Shown here one piece after another: positions 35,201-43,771 of a stretch of DNA of 49,648 bases (position 1 is its first letter; each line of letters begins with the position of its first letter). The position numbers and the translations under genes are program-made. The notes under the pieces are model-generated. The model saw only the letters and a list, made by a program, of their open reading frames with translations, made no database searches and was not told the DNA's origin. Location of the stretch: the NCBI GenBank assembly GCA_017629975.1, contig JAGBWB010000251.1, forward strand, positions 1 to 49,648. The letters are read 5' to 3'. This stretch comes from Lentisphaeria bacterium (lineage in GTDB: Bacteria > Verrucomicrobiota > Lentisphaeria > Victivallales > Victivallaceae).

Positions 35201-35798
35201 TTTTCATATAGACCGAAAAAGTTCCCGGGCTACAGAACCCCTCGGTGGAAAGCTCAAGCGGGGAACTCCCTGTTGAGCGCAAGGCGTATTTCCCGTGAAA
35301 CGCCGTTGAACCGTCACGGACCCATGAAAGATCCGCCATGTAATTCTGATCGATCATTCTGTTCCACGGCCCGGGGATCCCCTTTTCAAAGCTGCTGTCG
35401 GGGAAAATATTTTTGGAGCGTGCCAGATTTTTCAGACTTTTGACGGCGTTGGAAGAGAATTTTCCGCCCTTGTATTGAAGTGTTTTCTGATAATACTCCT
35501 TTGCCCTTTCAAAGTCGTTGGCTTTTTCGGCGCAAAGTCCTGCGTACCAGAGACACTCCGCCCGGTGAAGATCGGTCAGATGTTTGACTTCGGCGCATTT
35601 CCGGAAAAGCTCAAATCCCTTTTCATACTCCCCTTTTTTGTAAAAGGAGCGGGCAAAGGAAAGAGCTGTCCGCAAATTTTTGTATCCGGTTTCAGGGGGC
35701 AGAAGCACTTTGCTCTGGGTTTCACGGCTCCAGAGTGCGGGTGAGGAAAAAATGATTCCTCCTGCCAGAAGAAGTTGTAAGAATTTCTTTTTATTCAT
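32214..35798 (-). CDS. Large secreted multidomain protein, possible polysaccharide lyase-like toroid enzyme
   Basis: 1194 residues with a signal peptide (about 1-24). The order is TPR-like helices (about 35-125), a carbohydrate-binding-like beta domain (about 130-285), further beta domains (about 310-640) and an alpha/alpha toroid-like region (about 670-1000). That region contains the HSSNHSGGVGYDFSHSWPQG block followed by HYLLTGD. A second CBM-like domain (about 1015-1194, ILNGDFSMTPDWFTHWHLP) ends the protein. The beta-then-toroid layout and HSW block recall the YetA/PcRGLX rhamnogalacturonan exolyase group, but I cannot confirm this. It is probably the periplasmic or surface glycan-acting member of the operon. 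Confidence 0.6.
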   Translation of the reverse strand: MNKKKFLQLLLAGGIIFSSPALWSRETQSKVLLPPETGYKNLRTALSFARSFYKKGEYEKGFELFRKCAEVKHLTDLHRAECLWYAGLCAEKANDFERAKEYYQKTLQYKGGKFSSNAVKSLKNLARSKNIFPDSSFEKGIPGPWNRMIDQNYMADLSWVRDGSTAFHGKYALRSTGSSPLELSTEGFCSPGTFSVYMKSAAPGAKVRVEFFSYNRFSPLRLAGKEFTLSEKWQRLRLALPKKYLKFDTGTAPLFCRITPLSKGTLWADCVQIEEGGLSPWREYAPKTYSLAEGAKRLAPDTSSVTVGGKNKVFPGKVLDGNWEFLVSYPVKGSQVPVEMALPLPQGKYFSTNEMHVADSRGKVYPLQSRVLSRWPGDGSCRSVLFSFEADLQKGENRFVVKKGDGVKVHIPVGRPLTFTVSAADSSGAEYVSEKVVPVVEYSGKLYTCYLFRGELVRGSRFFAPYEVRQKVWHLSGRVEISALIRNPDSSMMVLKNAALHIETGKAGAKALYKQYFDRKLEKFTHAPDGKCGFVRSAGGTLLMREASLRHPVKLEVDEKGRFTAHLWSDDLRSLILSRRTVLHREFVFTAANGKDVPDSLGYKSVGMAKPEYFAKSRFFILPTGFLRDDQPHFKKSMGDYGFFFSGEAKRVFNYTGRFLHGVFNYGDVYGDGGWGNLESYLDFAEMIYAVSMNELEPFKWALNRARHYRDVDIAGGVACYHSSNHSGGVGYDFSHSWPQGVLYHYLLTGDFRSLDVIKEVIANYMNRPINDQYIQGSRSLGRYLLGLADFYGFTGDEKIARRFMEQIKYTEKNELKPGRKDQTLFRWHGRLDPFHVWYGCTAMMEMYLLTGNKEILPSFHREISNSLNLDFYRNDLNELYPGAPLNETLPIHAGLLSCHRGALFYPLMKFYSELTKEKKYLRLAQRAAYAAFLPGIPKAWPMDAMRLAVLDNTSEKELLKEVFALQRKAAPRQILNGDFSMTPDWFTHWHLPAGRQMSYDDAVKSWPLREKKEFPLLINEYRQREELVSPWRGYSRNFGWMDHKEFGEKAPSLRVTLSSKWAMGKSTSLACAPLFIEKGRYSFSGRFKFEEGIDKSTSVFIHMIPEGEKRARVLFPLGTTGSFKVETYHSQNFMTGLKGQIKPWRKSGWQEFEFVFTVNKPCIFAPQFNFKLKNRSAQAHAHVDDFKLERKDK

Positions 35799-35826
35799 AC
35801 TCTGCCCCCTGTATTTTTATTTCAGC

Positions 35827-37059
35827 TCAAATCTGATTGGCTTTGAAGACCCGGAGGAAGTTCTGCCCCATGATCTTGGCGATCTCTTCATCTTTGAAGC
35901 CTCTTGTGACCAGAGCCACTGTGAAGAGGGGCCAGTTGAGCCATGCCAGACTGCCGTTGGCAAGGGTCTTGCCGGAGTTGTTGGTGTAGGGGTAGTTTGC
36001 CCAGTTGCCCCACCAGCGGTTGCCGTTGAATTCGGCGTTGGTGTAGCCGCGGAGCATTTCTGCGGGAGTGTTCCAGTCGTGGTTGTAGCGGTTGTCGGTG
36101 CAAAGACCCACATGGTCCACACCCACCAGTTTGGCGATGTATTCCACATGGTCCATCAGGGCGTTGATGTCGTTGGAAAGTCCCAGCATTCCGGGATAGG
36201 CAAAGACGCCCACCATACCGCCGCCGTCGGCGATGGCTTTCAGAGTTTCATCATCTTTGCAGCGGATGAAGTTATGCAGCGCCCGGGCACCGGTATGGGA
36301 TGCCATGATGGGTTTTTCTGAAACTTTTGCCGCTTCATAAGAGCTGCGCAAACCGGTGTGGGGCACGTCAACGATGATGCCGCACTTGTTGAGGCGTTTG
36401 ACCAGATCTTTGCCCAGAGCGCTCAAGCCGCCGTTGGCCTCTTCGGCGCATCCGTCGCCTACAAAGTTCCGGCGGTTGTAGGTCAGGTGCATCAGGCGGA
36501 CACCCATGCGCCGCCAGTCATCAATAAGGTCAAGTTCCTGTTCCATATCCTGAAGTTCCCCTGCCATGGGGGGACCGTTGACGCTCCAGATGATAGCCAT
36601 TTTGCCTTCGGCGTTGATTTTGGCGATATCGTCGGCGTTGTCAGCTTTGGCGATGATGTCGCGGAATTTTCTCAAAACCTGAGTATGTGCCGCCATGCGT
36701 TTGAAGTCCTCCATGTGGGATTTTCCTTCGGCGACGGTGGCGACCATGGCGTTGAGGCCTGAAGCCTTCATGGTTTTGCGGAACATTTCGGCGCATTCAG
36801 GATCGTAACAGGTTTCATCATACATGATGAACTCAGTTCTTTTCATCAGCTCTCTCTGACCGACGTTTTTATCTCTCAGGGCGCTGAAAAGTTCGCCGAA
36901 GCGGCGGGTCCTGGCGGAAGTGGGGAGAAAGCCGAAGTGATCCATGGTGAAAAATTCATTGTGGATCTCAAGACCGTGTTCCAGCTGTGCCTGAGTGGGT
37001 TTCAGGATCTCAAGAGCGCAATTCCATGCCTCTTCGTGGATGGGGGAAAGAAAATTCAT
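35827..37059 (-). CDS. Membrane dipeptidase-like (peptidase M19 family) amidohydrolase
   Basis: 410 residues with the M19 barrel: MHLTYNRRNFVGDGC (190-204), DVPHTG with His234, SHTGAR with His255 and GLCTDNRYNH. The usual DGHxD metal motif is EIHNEF (His33, Glu35). The IEGG segment carrying the bridging Glu in characterised members reads SVNGPPM (159-165), so that Glu is absent. No signal peptide is seen. The changed metal site and glycan-operon context leave the substrate open. AAGGAAAAC precedes the ATG. Confidence 0.78.
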   Translation of the reverse strand: MNFLSPIHEEAWNCALEILKPTQAQLEHGLEIHNEFFTMDHFGFLPTSARTRRFGELFSALRDKNVGQRELMKRTEFIMYDETCYDPECAEMFRKTMKASGLNAMVATVAEGKSHMEDFKRMAAHTQVLRKFRDIIAKADNADDIAKINAEGKMAIIWSVNGPPMAGELQDMEQELDLIDDWRRMGVRLMHLTYNRRNFVGDGCAEEANGGLSALGKDLVKRLNKCGIIVDVPHTGLRSSYEAAKVSEKPIMASHTGARALHNFIRCKDDETLKAIADGGGMVGVFAYPGMLGLSNDINALMDHVEYIAKLVGVDHVGLCTDNRYNHDWNTPAEMLRGYTNAEFNGNRWWGNWANYPYTNNSGKTLANGSLAWLNWPLFTVALVTRGFKDEEIAKIMGQNFLRVFKANQI

Positions 37060-37071
37060 TTTTTGTTTTCC

Positions 37072-38151
37072 TTAATATGTTAAAGTTGAAAAAAAGTTTT
37101 TTTCAGGAGCTTTTCCGGTGGTCAGACCTGCAACGGTGAAACATCCGATGGCGCTTTCAGGCTCCGGATCGGCGGAAAAATCGTGGAGCGCCGCCAGATG
37201 CGCCGCCTGCCACCCCATTTCACCTGTGGGAATGTGGATGGCTGTGACCGGCATGTCGGGGATCACCTTTTCAGGGGTGAACTCCGCATAAGAAAGGTTT
37301 TCCGGAATACTTATTCCCACTTCCCGGACGGCGCTCAGAAAGGCGTTTTTCCAGGGGGCGATGCAGACATAGGCTGTAATGGCGGGATTTCTCTCAAGGA
37401 GTTTTTTGACTGCGGAACTTTCTGAAAAGTCCCCGGCAAAGATCTGCACCGTCATGCCTGCGGCAGAGGCGGTGCGCCGCAAAGACTCCTGGCGCTCGCG
37501 CACCCATTTGAGAGATTCAAAGCGTTCAACAAATCCCAGATGGCAATGCCCCTGAGCGCGGAGCATGTGGAGCAGGGACTCCCAGGCAGGGGTGCTGTCA
37601 TAGATGACACACCCGGCTCCGGGAACCTTTTCATCAATGACGATCTGGGGGATCCGCATTTTTGCAAGTTCGCTGATGGCGGGGGGCAGAGGTTCGGAAC
37701 AGGCGCACCAGATGAAAGCATCCACGGCAAAGTTGCGGTAGAGGTCGATGAGAGAGGCGGCGCTAGACCGGTGGGAACCGAAAGAGACTTCAATGGCTCT
37801 GGTCAGGGCAAGTTTCTGGACGCCTGCGGCGATTTCAGCTTCAAAACTGCTGGAAACGGCTCCTGAGGGGAGCATCAGACGGATCTTCCCCGTAACGCGG
37901 GGCATCAGGCACCGTTCCGTGTCGGGGATCACAAAGCTGCCCCGGCCCTGCTTTTTCAGGATGTAATTCTGGGAACGCAGATTTTCCAGTGCCTTGCGTA
38001 CAGTTTTCCGGCAGACGCCGTAGAACTCCCGGAGCTGTTCCTCCCCCGGCAGGGGGTGCTCAGGAGAAAATTCCCCGGCAAGGATCCGGCGGCGCAGGTC
38101 ATGCTCCACCTGACTGTACTTGTTGTAGGTGAGGTTGTTCCCTTGTTTCAC
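37072..38151 (-). CDS. GntR-type DNA-binding regulator with LacI/PurR-like ligand domain
   Basis: 359 residues. Residues ~10-75 are a GntR winged helix (EEQLREFYGVCRKTVRKALENL...GRGSFV). The rest is a periplasmic-binding-protein-like sensor (IRLMLPSG..., GHLGFVERF, AYVCIAP, TAIHIPTGEMGWQAAHLA), as in AraR-type repressors. The start is GTG with GAGGA about 10 nt upstream. It is the first gene of the operon that runs to the GH4 gene, so it probably senses a sugar and controls this operon and itself. Confidence 0.88.
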   Translation of the reverse strand: MKQGNNLTYNKYSQVEHDLRRRILAGEFSPEHPLPGEEQLREFYGVCRKTVRKALENLRSQNYILKKQGRGSFVIPDTERCLMPRVTGKIRLMLPSGAVSSSFEAEIAAGVQKLALTRAIEVSFGSHRSSAASLIDLYRNFAVDAFIWCACSEPLPPAISELAKMRIPQIVIDEKVPGAGCVIYDSTPAWESLLHMLRAQGHCHLGFVERFESLKWVRERQESLRRTASAAGMTVQIFAGDFSESSAVKKLLERNPAITAYVCIAPWKNAFLSAVREVGISIPENLSYAEFTPEKVIPDMPVTAIHIPTGEMGWQAAHLAALHDFSADPEPESAIGCFTVAGLTTGKAPEKNFFSTLTY

Positions 38152-38157
38152 GGTGCT

Positions 38158-38175
38158 TGTATCCTCTTGTATACA
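38158..38175. promoter_or_regulatory. Candidate operator of the GntR/LacI-type regulator
   Basis: Inverted repeat TGTAT-N8-ATACA lies between the promoter's -10 box and the GTG start of the regulator gene. This is a typical autoregulatory position. Confidence 0.4.
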
Positions 38176-38187
38176 TCTTATGGGATA

Positions 38188-38215
38188 AATATAGCACTCA
38201 AAGAGATTTTTTCAA
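38188..38215 (-). promoter_or_regulatory. Promoter of the GntR-M19-Gfo-FeS-GH4 operon
   Basis: On the minus strand TTGAAA (38215-38210), 16 bp, TATATT (38193-38188). Confidence 0.65.
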
Positions 38216-38246
38216 GAAAATATCCTGTCAAAAAACAATATTTCTT

Positions 38247-39209
38247 TCAGCGGCAGCTGTAGATTCTGCGGTGGTAAGAGATGATGCCCACAGCAATGGC
38301 GCGGGCGATCTGCTCCTGATAGGCAGGGGTTGCAAGTTTTCTTTCTTCGGCGGCGTTGGTAATGAATCCCATTTCCAGCAGCACTCCCGGCATGGCAAGG
38401 TTTCGCAGGACGGCGAATCTGCTTCTGCGGACTCCCCGGTCCTGTCCTTTTGTCCGCAGCAGCATGGAGCGCTGGATCTCATAGGCAAGAAGAAAGTTGT
38501 TGGCGTTGAAAGCATTGCCGGGGAAAGCGGTTCCGGAGACCTTCTGGTGGTTGGTGGATGATGCCCCCGCCGGAGTCAGACAATAGGTCTCGATCCCTGC
38601 GGCGCGGGTGTCTTTGCTGGCGTTGCAGTGCAGAGAGATAAAGAGATCCCCTTTGCTGCGGTTGGCAAAGAGGGGGCGCTGGTTGAGAGGAACAAGGTAA
38701 TCTCCCCGCCGGGTGAGGATACAGGTATATCCGCACCGTTTGAGGATGTCGGCAGTCCGTTTGGCGATTTGAAGTACAAGTTTTTTTTCAATGATGCTTT
38801 TACCTGCGGCGCCCCGGTCAAATCCGCCGTGGCCGGGGTCGATGATGATGCGTCTGACGGCGTGGCGGCGGATGCTCTGGCGGGGCATGAAAAGAGGCCG
38901 CAGGAGGGTGTTCACATCAATGGCGCTCAAGTAAAGGTGTCCGCCGATCTGCCGGGCGGGGAAACTCCCTGCCACGGAGATGTTGGAAACACGGAAATCA
39001 GCCCGCTCCGGGCGGAAAGAGAAGTTCTCTCTGCCCCGGGCGATGTAGTAGTTCTTACCGGAAACATAATAGCCGCATTTCAGCTCCCGCGACACAGATC
39101 CTGCGTGACGGTAGACTTTGCCTTTGAGAATGACAGTGGCTTTGGCGCCTGAAAGGGTCACACATGCCAGCAGCAGCAAAAGGGTCTGGAAGAACTTCAG
39201 GTATTTCAT
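38247..39209 (-). CDS. N-acetylmuramoyl-L-alanine amidase (Amidase_3), secreted
   Basis: 320 residues with a signal peptide (about 1-22). The N-terminal ~115 residues form a beta-rich domain like the copper-amine-oxidase-type or AMIN domains of secreted amidases. The catalytic domain carries the zinc motifs IIIDPGHGGFDRGAAG, EKKLVLQIA, LHCNA and VLLEMGFITN. It cleaves the amide between MurNAc and L-Ala, as in cell separation. It overlaps thiD by ATGA. Confidence 0.92.
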   Translation of the reverse strand: MKYLKFFQTLLLLLACVTLSGAKATVILKGKVYRHAGSVSRELKCGYYVSGKNYYIARGRENFSFRPERADFRVSNISVAGSFPARQIGGHLYLSAIDVNTLLRPLFMPRQSIRRHAVRRIIIDPGHGGFDRGAAGKSIIEKKLVLQIAKRTADILKRCGYTCILTRRGDYLVPLNQRPLFANRSKGDLFISLHCNASKDTRAAGIETYCLTPAGASSTNHQKVSGTAFPGNAFNANNFLLAYEIQRSMLLRTKGQDRGVRRSRFAVLRNLAMPGVLLEMGFITNAAEERKLATPAYQEQIARAIAVGIISYHRRIYSCR

Positions 39210-40090
39210 CTTGAAGCGCCTTTGCTCCGTTTTCCGCCGCAGCGCTCCATTTCAATGAGCTCAAGGGCATCTTCAACGGGGGGATACATGGCGGAAATGT
39301 TTTCACCGATCTCCACATTTTCTCTGAGAGATCCGAAAGTGAAGGCTTTGGCATCCTGAAGCATATCGCTCCACGAAAAGTTCAGCGCCGTCAGCGCCGC
39401 CATGGCGGCGGAAAGGGTACACCCCGTACCGTGACCGGCGCAGGGAGGGAGTTTGACTTTGGGGGAGCTTAAAGTATAAAGTTCGCCCCGGTAGCAGACA
39501 TAGTCCACTGCCCGGCTGCTTTTAAGAAAGTGTCCCCCTTTGAGAAGCACATTGACCGCAAAGGTATCGGCAAAAGCTCTGGCGGCATCGGCGGCCTCAG
39601 CTTCAGAGGTGATCTTTCTGCCCAGCAGAAATTCACACTCAGGGATATTGGGAGTGACCCAGAGCGCCCGGGGGAGCAGCTCTTTTTTGATCACATCCAC
39701 AGCGTCATCGGCACAGAGTTTTTTCCCCGAAGTGGAAACCATTACCGGGTCGCAGATGAGTTTGAGATCGTGTCTTTTGACTGCATCAGCCACAGCTGAA
39801 ACGTTTTCGGCAGAGCCCAGCATACCGCTTTTGGCACAGCGGATCGCGATTTTGGATGCCACAGCATCAATCTGGGCGGCGACACCAGCGCCGGGGATCA
39901 GGTCAATACGGGTGACTGTTTCCGGATTCTGGGCGGTGACGGCGGTGATGGCGGCGCATCCGTAGACGCCCAGGGCGTTGAAAGTCCGCAGATCCGCTTC
40001 GATCCCTGCGCCGCCGCCTGAGTCGCTGCCGGCGATGGTCAGGGCGCTGGGATAGTATTCAACGGGAGTATTTTTTTTATTGTCAGCCAT
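39206..40090 (-). CDS. thiD: Hydroxymethylpyrimidine/phosphomethylpyrimidine kinase
   Basis: 294 residues of the ribokinase fold: ALTIAGSDSGGGAGIEADLRTF, AITAVTAQN, CAKSGMLG, CDPVMVSTSG, LLKGGHF and GHGTGCTLSAAMAA. It phosphorylates HMP to HMP-PP in thiamine synthesis. The start at 40090 has AAGGAG upstream and overlaps the end of ppk. A longer frame to 40222 runs inside ppk and is rejected. No other thiamine genes are nearby. Confidence 0.92.
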   Translation of the reverse strand: MADNKKNTPVEYYPSALTIAGSDSGGGAGIEADLRTFNALGVYGCAAITAVTAQNPETVTRIDLIPGAGVAAQIDAVASKIAIRCAKSGMLGSAENVSAVADAVKRHDLKLICDPVMVSTSGKKLCADDAVDVIKKELLPRALWVTPNIPECEFLLGRKITSEAEAADAARAFADTFAVNVLLKGGHFLKSSRAVDYVCYRGELYTLSSPKVKLPPCAGHGTGCTLSAAMAALTALNFSWSDMLQDAKAFTFGSLRENVEIGENISAMYPPVEDALELIEMERCGGKRSKGASR

Positions 40091-42230
40091 GATGTTTTTT
40101 TTCTCCTTGAAATTTTCTGATCTTGAGCGGAGTTCCGGCGGAGCCGTCAAGAGCGGCGGCAGTCCGGCTGCGGAACCAGTCGGCAATGGCCTGCTGGCTC
40201 CGGGCGGCGGTATAATCTTCAAGGGGAACGAAAGGGGTGTACTCCCCTGAAGAAAGAAGTCTTCTGCCCTTGTCGCAGTCGCTGATGTGGAGCGTCAGAA
40301 TGCTGCGGAGCTGTTCCGTCAGCTCCTCCTCTTCCACAGGGAACATAAGTTCGATGCGGCGGTCAAGGTTTCTTGTCATCCAGTCGGCGCTTGAAAGGTA
40401 GTATTCAGGACTCCCCTGATTGCGGAAATAGAAGATCCGGCTGTGTTCCAGAAAGCGGTCCACGATGCTGATGATCTTCAGATTTTTGCTCTGGCTCTCC
40501 CGGGGGCAGAGACAGCAGATTCCTCTGACGATGAGCGTGATCTCTACGCCTGCATCGGCGGCACGGTGGATGAGACGGACCATCTTTTCATCTGAAAAGC
40601 TGTTCATCTTGGCGATGATCTCTCCTTTGCCGCCTGCCCGGACATGTTCGATTTCCCGCTCAATGAGCCGTTCCAGAGCCGCGCGCAGGGTGAAGGGGGC
40701 AAGAAGAATTTTGCGGTAACAGTTTTCAGGGGCGGAGCAGCCGGTGAGGATATTGAACATATTGGCAATGTCGGAACAAAGTTCCGGGGCGGAGCTCATC
40801 ATGCCGATGTCTGTATAGGTCAGGGCGGTACGGTCGTTGTAGTTCCCTGTTCCCAGATGGCAGTAGCGCCGCAGGAACCCCTCTTCGCGCCTGACGATCA
40901 GGAGTGCTTTGGCATGGATCTTCAATCCGGCGATGCCGTAGACCACATGGGCGCCGCATTCATCCAGCGCCTGCGCCCAGGCGATATTGTTTTCTTCATC
41001 AAAACGGGCCTTGAGTTCAAGCACCACCGTGACCTGCTTGCCGTTTCTGGCGGCACGCTGGAGCGCCCGGACCACCGGGGAGTTGCCGCTGACCCGGTAA
41101 AGAGTCTGCTTGATGGCAAGGACATTGGGATCATTGGCGGCCTCTTCCAGCATCCTGACCACCGGGGCAAAATCGTGATAGGGGGGCGCCACAAGGATAT
41201 TTTCATAACGCCTGAGGGATTCAAAGACAGAAACGTTATCCATAAACTCAGGAGGCATGACAGGCAGGTGGGGCGTTTCAGCCAGATGGGCATGGGGCAC
41301 CTTGGCGGCGAGTTCTGCAAACTGCTTCAGGTGGAGCGCGCCACGGATGGGGTACTCAAAAAGAGTCTCAAGAGCAAAGGCGGAGCGGATCCACTCTGCA
41401 AGCGGGCCTGAGGCGCCGGGGGGCAGTTCCAGCCGCACAGGTTCTCTGCGGCGGCGCTGCTGAAGTTTCTGACCGATATATTCCAGCAGATCGGCGGCGT
41501 TTTCATCTTCCACTGAAAAATCCATATCCCGGGTGATGCGGAAGGGGAAACACTCCACGATCTCAGAACCTGCAAAGAGACATTGCAGATTGTCAATAAT
41601 AAGCTCTTCAAGGAGCATGAAGCGTTTCAAGCCGTTTGCCGAGGGCAGCTCCACAAAGCGCTCCAGAAGAGCCGGAACTTCTACAAAGGCGAAGGTATCC
41701 TTGCCGGAATTTGCCGGAAGCAGACGCAGTGCGATCTCTATGGCGCCTGAGTTGAGCTGGGGAAAGGGATGGGCGGGGTCCACGGCAAAAGGGGTCAGAA
41801 CGGGCATGACATCAGAACGGAAAATGTCTGAGGCAAGGAGTTTTTCGGCATCGGTCAGCTCCTGAGGGTGGACAAGGTAAACATCTGAACGTTCAAGTTC
41901 CGGTAAAATCTTCCCGAAAAGCAGTTCATACTGCCTTTGGAGCAGCTGATCTATTTTCTCCCTTGTCTGCTGGAGCTGAGCTGAAGGGTTGAGACCTGCG
42001 GGGTCGCACCAGGGTTCGCCGTTCCGGAACATCTTCCGCAGTCCGGCGATACGGACCATGAAAAATTCATCCAGGTTTCCGGCGGTGATAGCGACAAACT
42101 TCAGCCGTTCCAGAAGAGGATTGGCGGGGATCTCCGCCTGATCCAGCACCCGGTTATTGAAGCTGAGCCATGAAAGTTCCCGGTTGATAAAGAGTCCGGT
42201 CTCTGCGACATCGTGGGGGGAGTGTTTCAT
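40083..42230 (-). CDS. ppk1: Polyphosphate kinase 1
   Basis: 715 residues, the usual PPK1 length. N-terminal FINRELSWLSFNNRVL and AGNLDEFFMVRIAGL, the central KQTLYRVSGNSPVV and ELKARFDEENNI, and the phospho-histidine motif LKIHAKALLIVRR with HLGTGNYNDRTALTYTD are all present. It polymerises ATP gamma-phosphate into polyphosphate. It follows ppx by 12 bp and overlaps thiD. Confidence 0.96.
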   Translation of the reverse strand: MKHSPHDVAETGLFINRELSWLSFNNRVLDQAEIPANPLLERLKFVAITAGNLDEFFMVRIAGLRKMFRNGEPWCDPAGLNPSAQLQQTREKIDQLLQRQYELLFGKILPELERSDVYLVHPQELTDAEKLLASDIFRSDVMPVLTPFAVDPAHPFPQLNSGAIEIALRLLPANSGKDTFAFVEVPALLERFVELPSANGLKRFMLLEELIIDNLQCLFAGSEIVECFPFRITRDMDFSVEDENAADLLEYIGQKLQQRRRREPVRLELPPGASGPLAEWIRSAFALETLFEYPIRGALHLKQFAELAAKVPHAHLAETPHLPVMPPEFMDNVSVFESLRRYENILVAPPYHDFAPVVRMLEEAANDPNVLAIKQTLYRVSGNSPVVRALQRAARNGKQVTVVLELKARFDEENNIAWAQALDECGAHVVYGIAGLKIHAKALLIVRREEGFLRRYCHLGTGNYNDRTALTYTDIGMMSSAPELCSDIANMFNILTGCSAPENCYRKILLAPFTLRAALERLIEREIEHVRAGGKGEIIAKMNSFSDEKMVRLIHRAADAGVEITLIVRGICCLCPRESQSKNLKIISIVDRFLEHSRIFYFRNQGSPEYYLSSADWMTRNLDRRIELMFPVEEEELTEQLRSILTLHISDCDKGRRLLSSGEYTPFVPLEDYTAARSQQAIADWFRSRTAAALDGSAGTPLKIRKFQGEKKHHG

Positions 42231-42242
42231 TTTTTGTCCTCT

Positions 42243-43763
42243 TCAGCTTTCCACGATGCGGACTTTGATACCGAAGACCTGGGAAAAGAGTTCCCCTTTC
42301 AGCTCCAGTTCCCGGATTTCTGAATGGAATCCGTTTCCGCTGCCCCGGAGTTCCAGCACCACGCCCCGGCGCTGCATGACCATCTTGCTGAAACGGCCTT
42401 TTCTGGCGCAGTCAAGGGCATCGGCAACACGGAGTATGGCGGCAAGTTTCAGCACCAGAACTCTGTGTTCGGGGAGCATGGAGCGGCTGCCGGATCTGAG
42501 CATGGCACGCTCCACATCGCCCCGGTGGGCGCCTGCGATCATGGCAGTGATGGTATGCTCTTCGCTTTTCAACCCCGGCAGCTGGGTGGCGGAAATGAGG
42601 TAGGCGGAATGCAGATTGTGATCCCGTGTGTCAACGAATCTGCCGATATCGTGGAGCAGAGCCGCCGTTTCAAGGAGCATTTCTGAACGCTCCGGGAAGT
42701 TGAAAGATTTTTTCAGCTCTTCCAGCAGCATGGCGGCGGTGCTGCTGACGGTCAGGGCGTGTCCGGCATCGAATCCGAACTTGTGTCCCAGAGCAAAGCA
42801 GACACTGCGGAGCTCTTTGCGGAAAGGTTCTTTTTCACAGGTGATCTCTTCACGGATCATCAGCTCCACCGCTGCCTCGCGGGTGGAGATGGAAAAACAG
42901 GAGAACCTGACGGCATTGAATGTTTTCAGAAAGGATTCAAGCATCACAGCCGCACCTGCCGCGGCGGCACTGTCATCGGCGGAAACATTGAGGCGGCTGC
43001 TCAGCTCTTCCACAGGGGTTTCGCGGAACTTCCGCATCATATTGACGGCATCTTCCGGCGCGGCGCTGAATTTGCCTGAAGTGACGCCGGTCAGCAGCCG
43101 GGGGGCGGCGCCCATGGTGACAAAGTGGAGTTCATCGGTGATCTTGAAGTTTGTGGACTCCGCAAGGCGCTGGGGGATATCCAGCGCCCGGAGCTCTTCT
43201 GAAAACTGTTCAAGGGTGATGAAACCTGCACCGAAAAGTTCTGCAAGACGGTCGGTCCCAAGAGGGATCTCTTCGGCAAAACAGAGTTCGTTTTCTTTCA
43301 CCAGCAATACCAGAAGAGAACCTGAACCGATGACCATGGCAAGGACTTGAGAAGCAGGCGCAGGGAGATCCAGCTGAAGCTGCCGGAGCAGCGCCAGAGC
43401 GATGAGTTCCATTTCCCGGGAGGATTCAAGGATCTCAAGGTCAATACCTGAATCCTGTTTGATCCTGTCGATGACAAGCTCTCTGTTCCTTGCTTCACGG
43501 ATGGCACTGGTGGCAAAGGCGCGCACTCTTGAAATGCCGTATTCTTTGAGTTTGGCGGCATAGTCGCACATTACGGCAGAGAAAGCGCTTGAAGTTTCGG
43601 GGGAAACAAAGTGTGTCCTGAAAACATCAGTCCCAAGCCGGGTGGCGCGGGAAAGGCTTTCAAGGAGTCTGTATGAACCATCTTTTTCAACTTCAAAGAT
43701 CTCAAGTCTGACGGCATGGGCACCCACATCTATGATGCCGGTCTGGAAAACGGTTTTATCCAT
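42243..43763 (-). CDS. ppx: Ppx/GppA phosphatase with HD domain
   Basis: 506 residues. The ASKHA-type start GIIDVGAHAVRLEIF and FATSAIREARNR match exopolyphosphatase/guanosine pentaphosphatase. The usual GGGS phosphate loop reads IGSGSLLVLL. The C-terminal part is an HD domain (LLHDIGRFVDTRDHNLHSAYLI). It degrades polyphosphate or converts pppGpp. Its pairing with ppk1 gives both directions of polyphosphate turnover in one operon. Confidence 0.9.
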   Translation of the reverse strand: MDKTVFQTGIIDVGAHAVRLEIFEVEKDGSYRLLESLSRATRLGTDVFRTHFVSPETSSAFSAVMCDYAAKLKEYGISRVRAFATSAIREARNRELVIDRIKQDSGIDLEILESSREMELIALALLRQLQLDLPAPASQVLAMVIGSGSLLVLLVKENELCFAEEIPLGTDRLAELFGAGFITLEQFSEELRALDIPQRLAESTNFKITDELHFVTMGAAPRLLTGVTSGKFSAAPEDAVNMMRKFRETPVEELSSRLNVSADDSAAAAGAAVMLESFLKTFNAVRFSCFSISTREAAVELMIREEITCEKEPFRKELRSVCFALGHKFGFDAGHALTVSSTAAMLLEELKKSFNFPERSEMLLETAALLHDIGRFVDTRDHNLHSAYLISATQLPGLKSEEHTITAMIAGAHRGDVERAMLRSGSRSMLPEHRVLVLKLAAILRVADALDCARKGRFSKMVMQRRGVVLELRGSGNGFHSEIRELELKGELFSQVFGIKVRIVES

Positions 43764-43771
43764 TGCGAAAC

